Shown here: one piece after another, positions 35,001 through 46,248 of the stretch
Layout of the letters: the number at the start of each line of letters is the position of its first letter
How positions within the stretch are numbered: the stretch's first letter is position 1
From: Thuidium tamariscinum
Lineage: Eukaryota > Streptophyta > Bryopsida > Hypnales > Thuidiaceae
DNA length: 64,000 nucleotides
Reading direction: 5' to 3'
Assembly (NCBI GenBank): GCA_947034885.2
Contig: OZ019759.1
Span: 13,146,501-13,210,500, forward strand
Program-made: the position numbers and the translations under genes
The notes under the pieces: model-generated
Databases searched by the model: none
Told to the model about the DNA's origin: nothing
The model's input: the letters and a program-made list of their open reading frames with translations, nothing else

Positions 35001-38000
35001 GTTTATATTTTTAACAATTTTATAAGTAGGAGGTCCTCTGACCCTAAAGCTTTTAGAGTATCAATGTTTTCAAACACATTGCTTCAAAACTATCATTTAT
35101 TATAGAAATACCAAATTCTAAGAAAAAGCATCTAAAGACAAAAGTAATCGTGTAATATTCGGGAACAGAATTTGAAGTATATGTAAAAGAACTTTCACCA
35201 ATCTTCGCCATGTACATTGCTAGATTTTAGCGTTTCTAGTGACCTAAATCATTTTTTTTAATACAATGAAATTCTAAGCAAGTGCACTTCAAAAGACCAT
35301 ATTCATATGGACAAAGGTCTAAATGGATTGTAACTCTTGAAATTCTTTATTGCAGTGATGTATTTCGCATACTTTAAAATTTGCAAATCATTTGGAATTG
35401 TACTGAAAATAGGAAAAAATAGTGAATAGAAAGAAAGAAGGCCATGAGCAAATAAACTAAATAATGAAATTTTTTTCTAGAATTAAAGGAAGACAATACC
35501 AATTGTTGTAATGTGGTGGTACATTTTAAAAACCAAATGTTTCAAATTTTTCTCCAAAATTATAAGAAATTGGATAAAAAACAGCATTTCAAATTTATTT
35601 GCAATGTATAGATTCTATAAGTGGCCACATAGTACCTTGGAAATCTCCATAACTTTTAACTCATTCATCAGAATGGAATTTTTAAAAGTTTTCTAGTTAT
35701 ATGAAAATGAAATACACCAATTTCAAAATAAGTTTTCCTCAATTTTTTGAAGATTATTTTTTATTTAATCTACCTAGCCTACCCGTTTAAATAAGAAAGA
35801 AAACATGTGACGTATAAACCCTAAACCGTGAAGTCAAAAGTCATATAAATGGCTGGTCCTCAAAGATACCGCTTGCACTAAAATTGTGTGGAAATTTCCC
35901 CGAAAAAAAAAATTAGATTTGAAGTGAGACTGCCACCACAACTATGTTGCCAAAAAATTTGAAATCTTTCATGTGGAAATAACCAATTATGTGAGCTTTG
36001 TAACAACTACATGGATAGAGAAGAAAATATTTTAATTATTTAAAAAAAGTTCTCACCCAAAACCTCAAGGAAATGGCACTCTAGATAAGTTATTAAATAA
36101 TTCTTTAGAAGCTTTGTAGAATTAGTTAAGAAATATAGAAATTACAAAGCGAAAGGGCTCTTTAAGTGACTAATTGTTGGAATGTATGTTGTTAGTACAT
36201 GTTGATGTATCTAAACCCTAAGAAACATACATAAAAGTCTAATTCGCTTGAAGTTACAATATTACAATATGACTTAGTACCCAACTACTGTTTTGAAGAC
36301 TATGACTTAGAAATCATTTTCTAAGCATTCGCAACCAATAGTGTATTGATCCTCTTTCTATTATAGTCTAACTCGTAATATTAATCTTTTACTCCTTAAT
36401 TTCAGTAGTAGCACTTACTAATTTGAAATTTTGTAACTGTTTTACTATAACCCTTACAGTTATGTGACTACCTTTTTTATTGAAACTAACTCTAAACAAT
36501 CATTTCTGAACTCCTCAACTAATTAAGAAAATCTCTATTGAATAACGTAATTGAGTTTCAGAAATAATGCATTATTTTCATACAATGTATAACAATTTCA
36601 TAGAATTTAGCCATGTACAATGCAAGATATTAGTGCTTGAATTTACTGAAATTTTTTTTAACACTACAAAAATATGCGAAGTTGCACTTCAAAGGGTCCT
36701 ATTTGTGTGAAAAAATTCAAATATTTCTTGGAAATTTTTGGATTTTTTATTGAATTAGAGTTTGATATAGTTTTTAAAACGTTAAAATCCATTACAATGT
36801 ACAAGCAAATAACCAAACACAGTAAATTGAAATAAATCAAAATGACAGTGTTCGTTGTTGTAGAGTATTTTGCAAAAATGTGACAATTTAGAATTGTTCC
36901 CTCTAAATGACTTCTCTAGAATTGGAGCCCAAGCAACAAAACGAAGGTCATTAATTCCATTTCCTACGCCAATTGTAATTTTGGAACAATTTGTGAATCC
37001 AATGTATCATTGCAGATTGAACATTGGAGTTGGCAGTTACTGCCCCTTTTGGGTACATTGTGTAAACAATGTACCCAAAAATGTCACTAATTACTAGTTC
37101 TAAGAAATCCAAAATTGTAATTTGGGTTTAATACACTTGACATGTTCTTACAGGTACAAGAATTTTAATTTTTTTTTGAATGAACAATGACAGTGCACCC
37201 AATTTTTTTTAAAAATTGTAAATCTTCAAATCCACATTTCCCTCCCCCTCCTGTCCTCTTGTAAGTTTATAAAACCAATTCATTGACAAACATTATTGGA
37301 TAAGTGATCCTGTATTGTAATTCATATCTTTATTTGTATTTGTATTCGTATCCGTATTTGTATGTATATTTGGAAATGAATTGGGTGTGAACCTTATCGA
37401 TATAAACCATATAGTATGCATACAATATTCGTACACCATAATGTTCGTCACTGTAATGTACTCACATGTGGAACAATTCTTTCAATTCTTGGGAGATTAC
37501 TTTCCATTTTTTAATAAATTTTTTCTTCATTTGATCTCCAGAAAATGAATATGAAAATTAGTTTTCCTTTAGAAAATATTCAATTTCTATGAAGAAGAGA
37601 GGACATGTACTTTCCAATTCCAAAAATGAAAATACATTTCTCATGCATGACAGTTTTAAGAACGGTAAGGAATTGAGAGACTAGGAAGAAGCATTCAAAC
37701 CAATGGTCATAAGTCCAATCTTGAAAGGTTAACCCCTACAATCCTAATTTGCATTTCAGAACAACAGTGCGATTTTACGGAGCTCGGTAAAAATGTTTTT
37801 TTTTTCCTTCTGATTTTCACAGAAGAAGTCTACAAAAAGTGTCTTATAGACCAATCAATTTAAAAAACTTTTGACTACATTGAATGTATTGTTAAAACTG
37901 GTATGTGCTTTCATGTGAACGAATACAAGTCTGGGTACTAAATTTAACTAAAAGAAAATATCAAATTAAACAAAAACACAAAAACTTGATATTGGTGTAC

Positions 38001-40020
38001 TATATTGTTTTCGACGTCCAAAGTTGTGGATCATTCCATTTAAATATGTCATTCAAAAGTCATGAAGAATTTATGTTTGATTTAGATGCCAAATAGTTCT
38101 AGAATTTGTAGCAAACAGGAGACGTTTGAAATAGTTTGTTGAATTCATTTTTCATTGTTTTGGAAGAAAAGAAAAATTTAACAGTGGGTGCAGATTCTGT
38201 ATTACAATATGTTAACAATGCTATTGACATTTTTCATTATTCTCAAAAAATCGTCCACAAGACCACAATTTGTTATCTTGAAGATTGTTCATTTTTTTGT
38301 ACTAACTATTTTTTTTCCTATATGTTTTACAATTCCAAATTATTAGAAATTATTAGAGCATGTACCGAACTTGCATTATGTAACTGAACTCAAAGGATAA
38401 CCTTCATTTTAAGTAATTTTTCATACAAATATAACCTTCTACGATTACAGTTTACCGGATTTTTACAAGGATGAGAATATGATGTTTGATACCTCAAATG
38501 ATAAAATCTTGCAATCTACACAATGAAAATAAATAAATAAATTTTCACATCCTCTAAAACTACAAAATGAGAAGATCATATCCTAAAATATGTGGAAAAA
38601 TAAATGTAAATTAAGGAAATTGCACTCCTATTAGAAATCACAATTTCATATTTGTTTTGGTGGAAACATTGTCAAAAAACTTTAAGGGTTAACCAATGTG
38701 ATTGGCATATTTCAATTTTATAAATGAGTGGTATGCAATTTAGCACTTAAAAAAAAATTATTTGTATTGCCTTTTTTTTGTATCGTACAATTTGAAATGC
38801 TTTGAAATTTTTTGAGTATATGAACAATTTGCATTGTAAAGTGAATGCAATGAATACACATGATTTTGAATATTTAATCATACAAATGTAACCTTCTAAA
38901 GAGTAGGCATGTGAGTTTCATACGCATACAAAAATACTTCTGATACTTGACCTGGTAATATCTTGCAATGTACATAGTGGACATTTCAAAATAAGAATTT
39001 CCACATCTCATTTAGGCATGGTACAAAATATTTTTCTAAACAACTTCAAATTGGAAGATGTTGGATATTCAATAAAATTAATAATTACAAAAATACTTCT
39101 GAAATTTAAAAAGTCGACCTAAAAGTCATGAACAAAATACAGAGAAGAGGTTTGAAAATCTTAAAAACATTATCCCCCCTCTAACATTTGTACATAACCT
39201 AAGAGTAAGATTTCCAGATTTTTAAATATACTTTAAATATTAAAAAACATGTTTTTGGAAGACCATGACAAAAAGGAGGAACGACAAATTAGTTCAATTA
39301 CTCGAGTACAAAAAATCTCTAGCATTGAAATTGCTTAATTTTCATTACTATTTGATTATCTTCCTGAAGAGTTTTTATGGTAATGGTATATCAAAAATTT
39401 CCAAAGGTGTATGATAGTGCTGAGTAACTTCTCTATAAATTATAAATCATTTCGAGGAAAAATGCAATAGTTTTGGCACAAAAACAAATCAACACATAGG
39501 TTCTAACTACGGAATAGTGCGAATGTTTATGGAATTCATGTACCAAATAATGTTAGTAGTCACACTTTCCCTGGAAAACCTTTATGCAATTAATTTCAAA
39601 GAGACATATGTTTTAATGGATGGGATATTTCGTTAAAATGGCAGAATTACAAATGCCCTTTCTAAGACTGCACGATCTTAGAAGAAACTAACATGTAAGA
39701 TGGGTTAAAATATATAGAGATTTAAAATAATCACAGGTATTTAAAATATATGATAGATTTAGATTGCAGATTGCACTAACTCAAATATATTAGATTACTA
39801 TAGATTTTAGACATCAACCACGCACGTATATTTCAAATATCTACCACATTTGTACTTTTGAAAGTACGTACTCAGATTTGACAGAGGTGTCTAAGTAATG
39901 GGATATTTGTGTTTAAATGAAGTTCACCATGTTCGAATCTGTACTTATGGAACATTTTTGGAATTAAAATGAAATGAAAAATGAAAAAATAAATTTATGC
40001 AATTGTCCAGCATCGATGGC
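35001..40020. other. AT-rich stretch with old internal duplications
   Basis: No gene is supported. Segments near 35210-35560 and 36600-36900 are diverged direct copies (CATGTACAATGC... and GCACTTCAAA... words in the same order). Segments near 38420-38530 and 38880-38980 are also alike (CATACAAATATAACCTTCT and CATACAAATGTAACCTTCT, each followed by ATCTTGCAAT). A hairpin with 14-bp arms lies at 37047-37080. Confidence 0.4.
37047..37080. repeat. Perfect 14-bp-arm hairpin
   Basis: TTTTGGGTACATTG is followed by a 6-base spacer and its exact reverse complement. No flanking target duplication was recognised. It may be the remnant of a miniature element. Confidence 0.7.
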
Positions 40021-40235
40021 TTAGGGTATGTTCCCACATGGTATTAGCAAAATCCATTTGTTATTAGAGAAGAGCTCGTAAAAATATGAAAGAATGTTTT
40101 TTTTTATAATAGTTAAGTTCGGAACTGCCGTACTTGGATCTGACAGCAACCTGCCTTTTCTTTTTTCCCTTTATTTCCCGAGAAGTTTCCGAAGAGACAA
40201 CTTCTTGCCTCCATAGGTTTTTGGTAGACCTTTCG

Positions 40236-41187
40236 GGTGAATCACCTAAAACTGTCCAAATATTTGTGTAAAAAAAACAAACCAGAACCGTCCAAATAAG
40301 GAATTCAACATAGTTGGAGGTTTTTCCTAGAAATAATCTTTTTCCTAGTATTAGTGAGTGAAAATAATGAATATTCTAAAAAAAGAAGATTCTTCAAATG
40401 TCATATGTAATTTTCATTATTTTCCAAAGTGTTGGCTCCCTATACCATTGAAATTTTTCAATACCTGCAACCAAATCTAAATCCTACTAAAATCAATAGT
40501 GAGCCAATTAGATTTTGGTATGTGTCCTTAATTTACATCAACAAATTAAAATCAAGCATTTGGCACACACATTAATTGAAGTTTGAAGACGATTTTGGAT
40601 GAGTCTAGGGTTCACCACAAAATATAGGTGCAATATTGTGTGTGTCTCCCTTATATCTTGGCTTTGTACAACACATGAAATGAGACTTTAGAAGCTTTGT
40701 GCCAACAATGTGGAAGGGCATTATCTTTGTTTGGCATTTTCTAATACTTTTTTTCTCTGTTTTCACCTATGTGCTTGAAATTGATGATTTTTTTTCCAAG
40801 TGATTAGGAGTTATAAGCAAGAAATTCTTAATACTGGACCTATCCCTTGCGATGGATCCTACACTCATCTAAAATCATCCATAGACTTCAGTTGATATGT
40901 TCACCAAATGCTTGATTCAAATTTACTCATGCAAATTCAGGATACATACCAAAATCTGATTGGCTCATTACTGATTTTAGCAAGGTTCAGATTTGGGTGC
41001 ATGTATTGAATAGTTTTAGTGGTCTAGGGAGCCAACACTCTGGAAAATAATGGAAATTACATAAAACATCCAAGTTTTTGTTTAAATACATGATTTTCAA
41101 TTGCTAAAACCAAAAAAAAATTGTTAAAAAAAAATGAACTCCAACTATGTGGAATTCTATAATTTGATAGTTTTGGGTGCTTCCACC
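40236..41187. mobile_element. 952-bp element with long terminal inverted repeats
   Basis: The left arm (about 40236-40570) and right arm (about 40905-41187) are inverted copies, roughly 75-80% alike. They share GTGTTGGCTCCCTA, CCATTATTTTCCA-type words, CAAGCATTTG and CATAGTTGGAG in inverted order. Ends are GGTGAATCACC and GGTGGAAGCACC. The spacer of about 330 bp has no ORF. Long imperfect arms suggest a foldback or MULE-type non-autonomous element. No target duplication was found, so the exact ends are approximate. Confidence 0.65.
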
Positions 41188-41530
41188 ATACAAAAATAGC
41201 ATACAAGAATTATATATATTCAAAATTGCATGCTTAACTATGGTCTACTTCATTTCAAGTCCCCAAAATAAAGGAACCAAGAAATTAAAAATCCTCTTTA
41301 AAAAAAGGCCATATTACCATTGGTCTGAAAACTTGTTTTGCCTTAAATTGACGACCAGCATCAAATAGATCCGAGTGGATTGGCCCCCTCACTTGGCATT
41401 ATCATGTTTTACCAGAGGTGCAATGAAAATAAAAAGCCCCCTAGTTTGGCCATTGATCACCCCTACTTGCAAAGCCTCCTACCTAATTCAAGGTCTATAA
41501 TTGCAAATATGAATTCAAAATTTGACGAAA

Positions 41531-42646
41531 CACTACTAGAAAAATCGTGTCCAGATCAACAAAAATTTAACAGAAAACTGTTGATATGTTTTGTTGATTT
41601 GGACGTGTTGGCCCGGACATATGATAACAGAGAAGTGTTGATTTGCTTGTTCATTTTTTTGTTAATTTGGACATTCATGAGAAAATTTGAAAACATAAAA
41701 AAAAATTGGACCAATTAAAATCTACCACGTGGCAAGTGCCACGTCAGCAAAATCCAGCCACGTAGGCAGCCCCACGTGGCGGGCAGGCCACCTAGGCAGC
41801 CCCGCCACCTAGGCAGCCCCGCCACTCGGGCGGCCGCCGGCCACAAGGTTTGAACCTTGGACCTCAAGGTTGAGGTCCAAAGTCCTAAACCACTACAACA
41901 TGTATAGCCACAAGTGATCTAGAACGAAATTAGAATTAATTTAGCTACTTCTTCCTTTTAGTGTCTTTGTTATGTTAAAATCATCTGACTTTGGTGGCCG
42001 TTTACACATAGAAAAACAACTTATTTAAGAAAATTTTCAACTAATAAAAGTTGTAATATACAACAAAATTTCATTTAAAAAAATCCGTTTGAGATTTCAA
42101 GTCTCCAATAAAAAGTTATGGATAGAATTCAGAGAAGGTTTCTTAAAATGTCAAATACAATGTCCTCTTTAATCCTTCTCTGATTTTTGTCCATAAATTT
42201 TGATTGGAAACTTGAAATCTCAAACGGATTTTTGGAGATGAAAGATAATTTTATTTTTCAACTTTCATTAGTTTAAAGTTTTCTCAAAAAAGTTGTTTTA
42301 CTATGCAAAAATGGCCACCAAAGTCTGCTGATGTTCAAAAACACTGAATTTTGAATGATTGACTTGGGAAGAAGCATTTGTTTTTGCATAAAATTTCAAG
42401 CACGGTTATTTAGACATTGCACAAATGAAGAAACTTATATGAAAATTTTAAAATTCCTAGTTAACAAATAAGTGTTAAATTTTTTGTTGATTTGGACATT
42501 GCACTACCCAAATCAACAAAAAATTTGTCACTGTTTTGTTGACTAGTGCCACATCAACAAAATTTTGTAAAAATGGTCCATACAGTACCCAAATTAACAA
42601 AAATTTGTTGATTTTTTGTTGATTTGGACATCATTTTCTAGTAGAG
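41531..42646. mobile_element. 1116-bp non-autonomous CACTA-like element
   Basis: The left end is CACTACTAGAAAAATCGTGT. The right end, inverted, is CTCTACTAGAAAATGATGT, with one changed terminal base. AAA flanks both sides (41528-41530 and 42647-42649). Subterminal regions carry many copies, in both orientations, of a motif like TTTTGTTGATTTGGACA, as CACTA elements do for transposase binding. The middle has GC-rich 17-bp minisatellite units (GCCACCTAGGCAGCCCC) and a tRNA-like stretch. No transposase is encoded. Confidence 0.8.
41843..41910 (-). other. tRNA-like (Pol III promoter-like) sequence inside a transposon
   Basis: On the minus strand, TAGTGGTTTAGG (41895-41884) fits an A box and GGTTCAAACC (41856-41847) fits a B box. 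The spacing is close to that of a tRNA gene. Between them is a strong stem (GGACCTCAA paired with TTGAGGTCC). The cloverleaf is imperfect and the acceptor stem does not pair, so this is a tRNA-derived relic or SINE head rather than a functional tRNA. Confidence 0.5.
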
Positions 42647-43034
42647 AAAAAAAATTGTGTGAAAAATAAAAAAATTACAGCATTTTACCCAAGTGGCGGA
42701 GCAAAGGGGTTAGTTCTCCCTGCCCCATCAAGCAGGCCTTACCAAACAAGTCTGTCTAAGAACTTAATGGCCCACGAGAGGGCCCATTACGTAACATTGG
42801 CCAAAGACCCTGCACATTTTCATTTTTTGAAGATGTGGAAGTACACAATCATCACCTTCTTTTTAAATCATTTTCGTCATTACTACTTGAAACAGCGCTC
42901 TTACCGAACTAGCAGACGCCCTCCCACGTAGGTTCGGCACTGACACACAATGACGAGTGGGAACGCCTTTCCAATTTCAATCCAAATATTATCTTAAGAT
43001 TGCTGCTATAAGACCAAGTGGGAACATACCCTTA

Positions 43035-43896
43035 GTTGCTTTGTACTATGTGTTCTGCAATGGAATGGAATATGCAACTGGTTTCAAAAAAAAAATAGCC
43101 AAAATAGAACTGCCATCATATCCATTGGAAAAGAAGCCTCCAAACCTTTTCTACTTGTGCGATTTCGTTTAAGAGAATTGACAGTGCAACCCTTGAATTG
43201 TAGATAAGCATAAGTAAGCCAGTACTAGAACAAATTTGCTACAATGCAAACGCTGTGCTTTGCTTCGGATGACGTTGTTGCAGAACTGCTTCTCAATATC
43301 AACAATATAATTCAAGAGCACCTACAGCGGTGAACCCACAAAAAGAACAACGGAAGGGGGTGATTTTTCTGAGGTCTTCATTGTCTTTTTTTGGTATTTT
43401 CAACAACAATTGTACACGTGCACTTCTATCCGAGAGTGCCCAATGCCCTTTTTCTATAAAGTCCTCCGGGTCATCAATTTCTTCCTTTTTTTTTTTCTGA
43501 CAAAGGATGTTCAATTTGAAATTCAGAGGAGATAGAGTGGGATACTGTCTAAAAACAGAAGGTATGTTTCAATGCCATATATAGTTCAATTCAAGGAATC
43601 TCCAGAATTTGACGTCTCGAACACGCATTGAGCCTCCCTTGTGGTCTGATACAATGAAAGTTGACAGAAATTGTAACCAAAAGTTAAATTACTGATTTCC
43701 TCTCTATAAAAAAATACCATTAAGGACAACTCGACTATAAAACTGAGAGGAATATCAGTTGAAGCATCTTTGCACACTCGGGTAGGAGTTAGTTATTTTT
43801 GTTTTTTGAAACAGGTACGGTCTAGAAGGAGAGTTTGAGAGACATCAATCTGTCTGTAGAAGGGAATTTGTAGAGGGCTTACACTATCCTGCAAGT
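43035..43896. other. Region without a supported gene
   Basis: Composition rises from AT-rich to moderate GC toward the ORF at 43897. Short minus-strand open stretches (43299-43514, 43586-43777) have no recognisable feature. Confidence 0.4.
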
Positions 43897-44403
43897 ATGG
43901 CGCGGAAGAAGCGTACTAAACAACAAGGAAGGGAGTCTCGTGCACTGAAACGATTCCGGCATTTCAGTTCGAACTACGACGACGAAGACTTCCAGGAGTC
44001 ACCTTTTCGATCTATGAGGAGGGATACGACGTCTTTCTGGGATGGTGAAGTTGTTTTAGGATACAAGGATGTTGATGACATTAAAGAAGGTGCGGAGTAT
44101 GCAAAGGCCTTCCGTAGATGGCTTTCGAGCAAAGCCATAGGTCATTCGGTGTTACAGCCCGAGAAAATTGAAGATGATGCACGCCAAAATGATGTGACTT
44201 CTTCAACGATAGGGACATTGGACACATTGGTAGACATCAATTTCAGTTTGTCGAAACGTCAGGCACAAAGCAATTCGTTTCGTCAAGGTGTTAGGTAGGA
44301 GGTAAAATACGTGTCGCAGTACAAGCTGAAGACGACAGACGCATCCACTGACAAGAAAGGAGAAGGAATAAATGGCGTTGCCCTGTCTTCGGTAGGTGTC
44401 TAG
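43897..44403 (+). pseudogene. Hypothetical basic protein, ORF split by one TAG
   Basis: From ATG 43897 the frame gives 133 residues to TAG 44296-44298. It then continues with 34 more plausible residues (EVKYVSQYKLKTTDASTDKK) to TAG 44401-44403. The N terminus is strongly basic (MARKKRTKQQ), which fits nuclear or nucleic-acid binding. The middle includes acidic patches and an EYAKAFRRWLSSKA helix. The TAG may be CAG mutated in one base, or the protein may simply end there. I do not recognise a family; it could be an accessory protein of a transposon. Confidence 0.4.
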
Positions 44404-44726
44404 ACATCAAGTCTCCACAAACACTTCCCCTACCCATTCTGTAGAAGAGAAGAAAAAATTAGACGCACGCAGAATACATAGTACTTTGTGACAGGACGCA
44501 GAATATTGGTACTACTTATTTTAAGTCTAAGTTGTAGTACCTATTGTCAAGCCGACTGAATCACAATTTCGGTGTACCTTCATGATTGAAATAAAGTACG
44601 AAACAAAACTATCAGCCAATGGAATTCACTGAATCATTTGAAGTTCAATCTTCCAATAGTAGAGGAATTATCATCTCATTCAATTATGAATTTGTGTATG
44701 AGAATTGAAGGAATTAAGGTGGAGAT

Positions 44727-45236
44727 TCAAAATGTGTCATTTTCCATATGCTTTTCAATGTATTCCACTTCGCTGATGAAGACATCCACAGAAGCTTCAT
44801 AATGTAAGGCAAGCATTTACATCCAATAGACATGGGAAGAAACAACCAATGAAAACTTATTTGCAATCCATAAGTCGCATTCATTTTTACATGAATCAAG
44901 GTGATCAAAGAGAAGAGGTGCTCTGATGAAGAATTTCATGAACGTAAATAGTGACTTGGAACATGAGTACAGGAGCACGTATAGAGTACATTGAACTTTT
45001 AAAAGGGCATGAACTACAGCCGTATTGCTGAATAGTTCAAGACAAAGAATTATCTTTGTCCGCAGAATCCAAAGTTGCATTTGGCATGTGTCAAAGGAAT
45101 CCTTAAATTTGTATTTCTGGTCCTGTAATAAGTAACAGATCCTCTCGACATTTGGATTGATACGTTTTTGGACAGAAAAAGGGAAGTGCATGAGGCATTG
45201 AGTAAATACGTGAAAGCAAAGGCAATTTCTGTACAA
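44727..45236 (-). pseudogene. Hypothetical coding block with one in-frame TAA
   Basis: A minus-strand frame open from 45236 gives 139 residues to TAA 44817-44819. It then continues in frame for 29 residues (ALHYEASVDVFISEVEYIEK) to TGA at 44727. The sequence has protein-like composition (RINPNVERICYLLQDQKYKF) with no recognised domain. It starts after a TAG with nearby AG dinucleotides, so it could be an internal exon whose upstream partner is the block at 45444-45758. Confidence 0.28.
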
Positions 45237-45443
45237 GAACTACAAAGAGAACTGAAATATCAAACTACTGTAACTGAGTATCATAATTCACAGCGTAGCA
45301 CAAAAGGGTACTTAGTAAAGTCAGTGAAGTTTGGAACTTCATAAGATTAATACACGTAGATATAACATAGAATCCTCTAAGGCAGCATTCCTATCGTTGA
45401 GTCCTCTTCTCGAAATCTGGTGTATGATGCACTCGAAGAATAA

Positions 45444-45758
45444 TTAATAAATAGTGCTGATTGGGGTGTCTTCATTCGCATGTGAGCCATCCCTCGAACC
45501 ATCCTCCAGGAAAACTTGAATGTGTTCATTGAGTACCTTGGTCTTCTCCAACAGTATGTTGCATTTTGTCAACAACTCTTGCAATTGCAACCTCATTTGA
45601 ATCTTTTGCTTTCTGCCAAATGTAAAGGCTTCGTGCGGTCCTCTGGTATCCGCCTCTTGAACCTCAGTAATAGAGCTTGAGATCTCAGTTTCTGAACGGT
45701 TAACTGTGTTGTCAATTGCGGAGTTGTCGTCTTGGTTCATGCGCCCCTCTCCCTCCAT
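45444..45758 (-). CDS. Hypothetical 104-residue protein or first exon
   Basis: ATG at 45758 on the minus strand gives 104 residues. The first half is acidic and Ser/Thr-rich. Residues about 48-85 form an amphipathic helix (KIQMRLQLQELLTKC) likely to be a short coiled coil. The ORF ends in TAA. No family is recognised. Its position upstream of, and on the same strand as, the block at 44727-45236 suggests one gene, but I could not define the splice. Confidence 0.3.
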   Translation of the reverse strand: MEGEGRMNQDDNSAIDNTVNRSETEISSSITEVQEADTRGPHEAFTFGRKQKIQMRLQLQELLTKCNILLEKTKVLNEHIQVFLEDGSRDGSHANEDTPISTIY

Positions 45759-46053
45759 CTTACTCTCTTTGATACGACCAATTTGCAGAGAATGGCTTCA
45801 CGAATTAAAACAGCTTGATACATGCAACCCTGTAGAAATAGTCGAAGTGAGTTCAGTAATCATGAATTCATGACTATAACAAGGCATACAAGAAGTTAAA
45901 GATGCTATATCACTGAGGTAGGAAACTGTTGACCTTCTTCCAATCAATTATTGACCATTGCAGAGTGATTTGCGTGACCGCTGCTTAAGGTGAAAGCATT
46001 CAGTTGTAGAAGTAGACACACGCAATGCGAAGTAACTATCATTGGGTTAGACC

Positions 46054-46248
46054 ATGCAGGAGAAACCTTACAAAAAACGAATTGTTCTACACTTCCAGAG
46101 TCCTAGAACCGCAAGGGAATTCCTGGGTGTAGTGTGTTCGGATGCATATGACGTTTTCCGTGACCCGTGTGCACTGCGACGAATGATGACAACATATATG
46201 CATAGGGGTATACAAGAACGACCTCTCTGTCTTTGTCAGTTGTTATGA
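46054..46248 (+). CDS. Hypothetical short ORF
   Basis: 64 residues, rich in Arg and Cys (DPCALRRMMTTYMHRG), in a moderate-GC island. No family is recognised. It may be an exon fragment or chance. Confidence 0.2.
   Translation: MQEKPYKKRIVLHFQSPRTAREFLGVVCSDAYDVFRDPCALRRMMTTYMHRGIQERPLCLCQLL

Larger units (their letters stand above)
40024..43031. mobile_element. PIF/Harbinger-like element (about 3 kb) hosting two other transposons
   Basis: The left end is GGGTATGTTCCCACATGG. The right end, reverse complemented, is GGGTATGTTCCCACTTGG (17 of 18), with weaker similarity for another 15 bases. TTA flanks both sides (40021-40023 and 43032-43034), the typical target of PIF/Harbinger elements. About 2.07 kb of its 3.0 kb consists of two later insertions (40236-41187 and 41531-42646), leaving about 0.94 kb of its own non-coding sequence. 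No transposase is visible. Confidence 0.65.
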
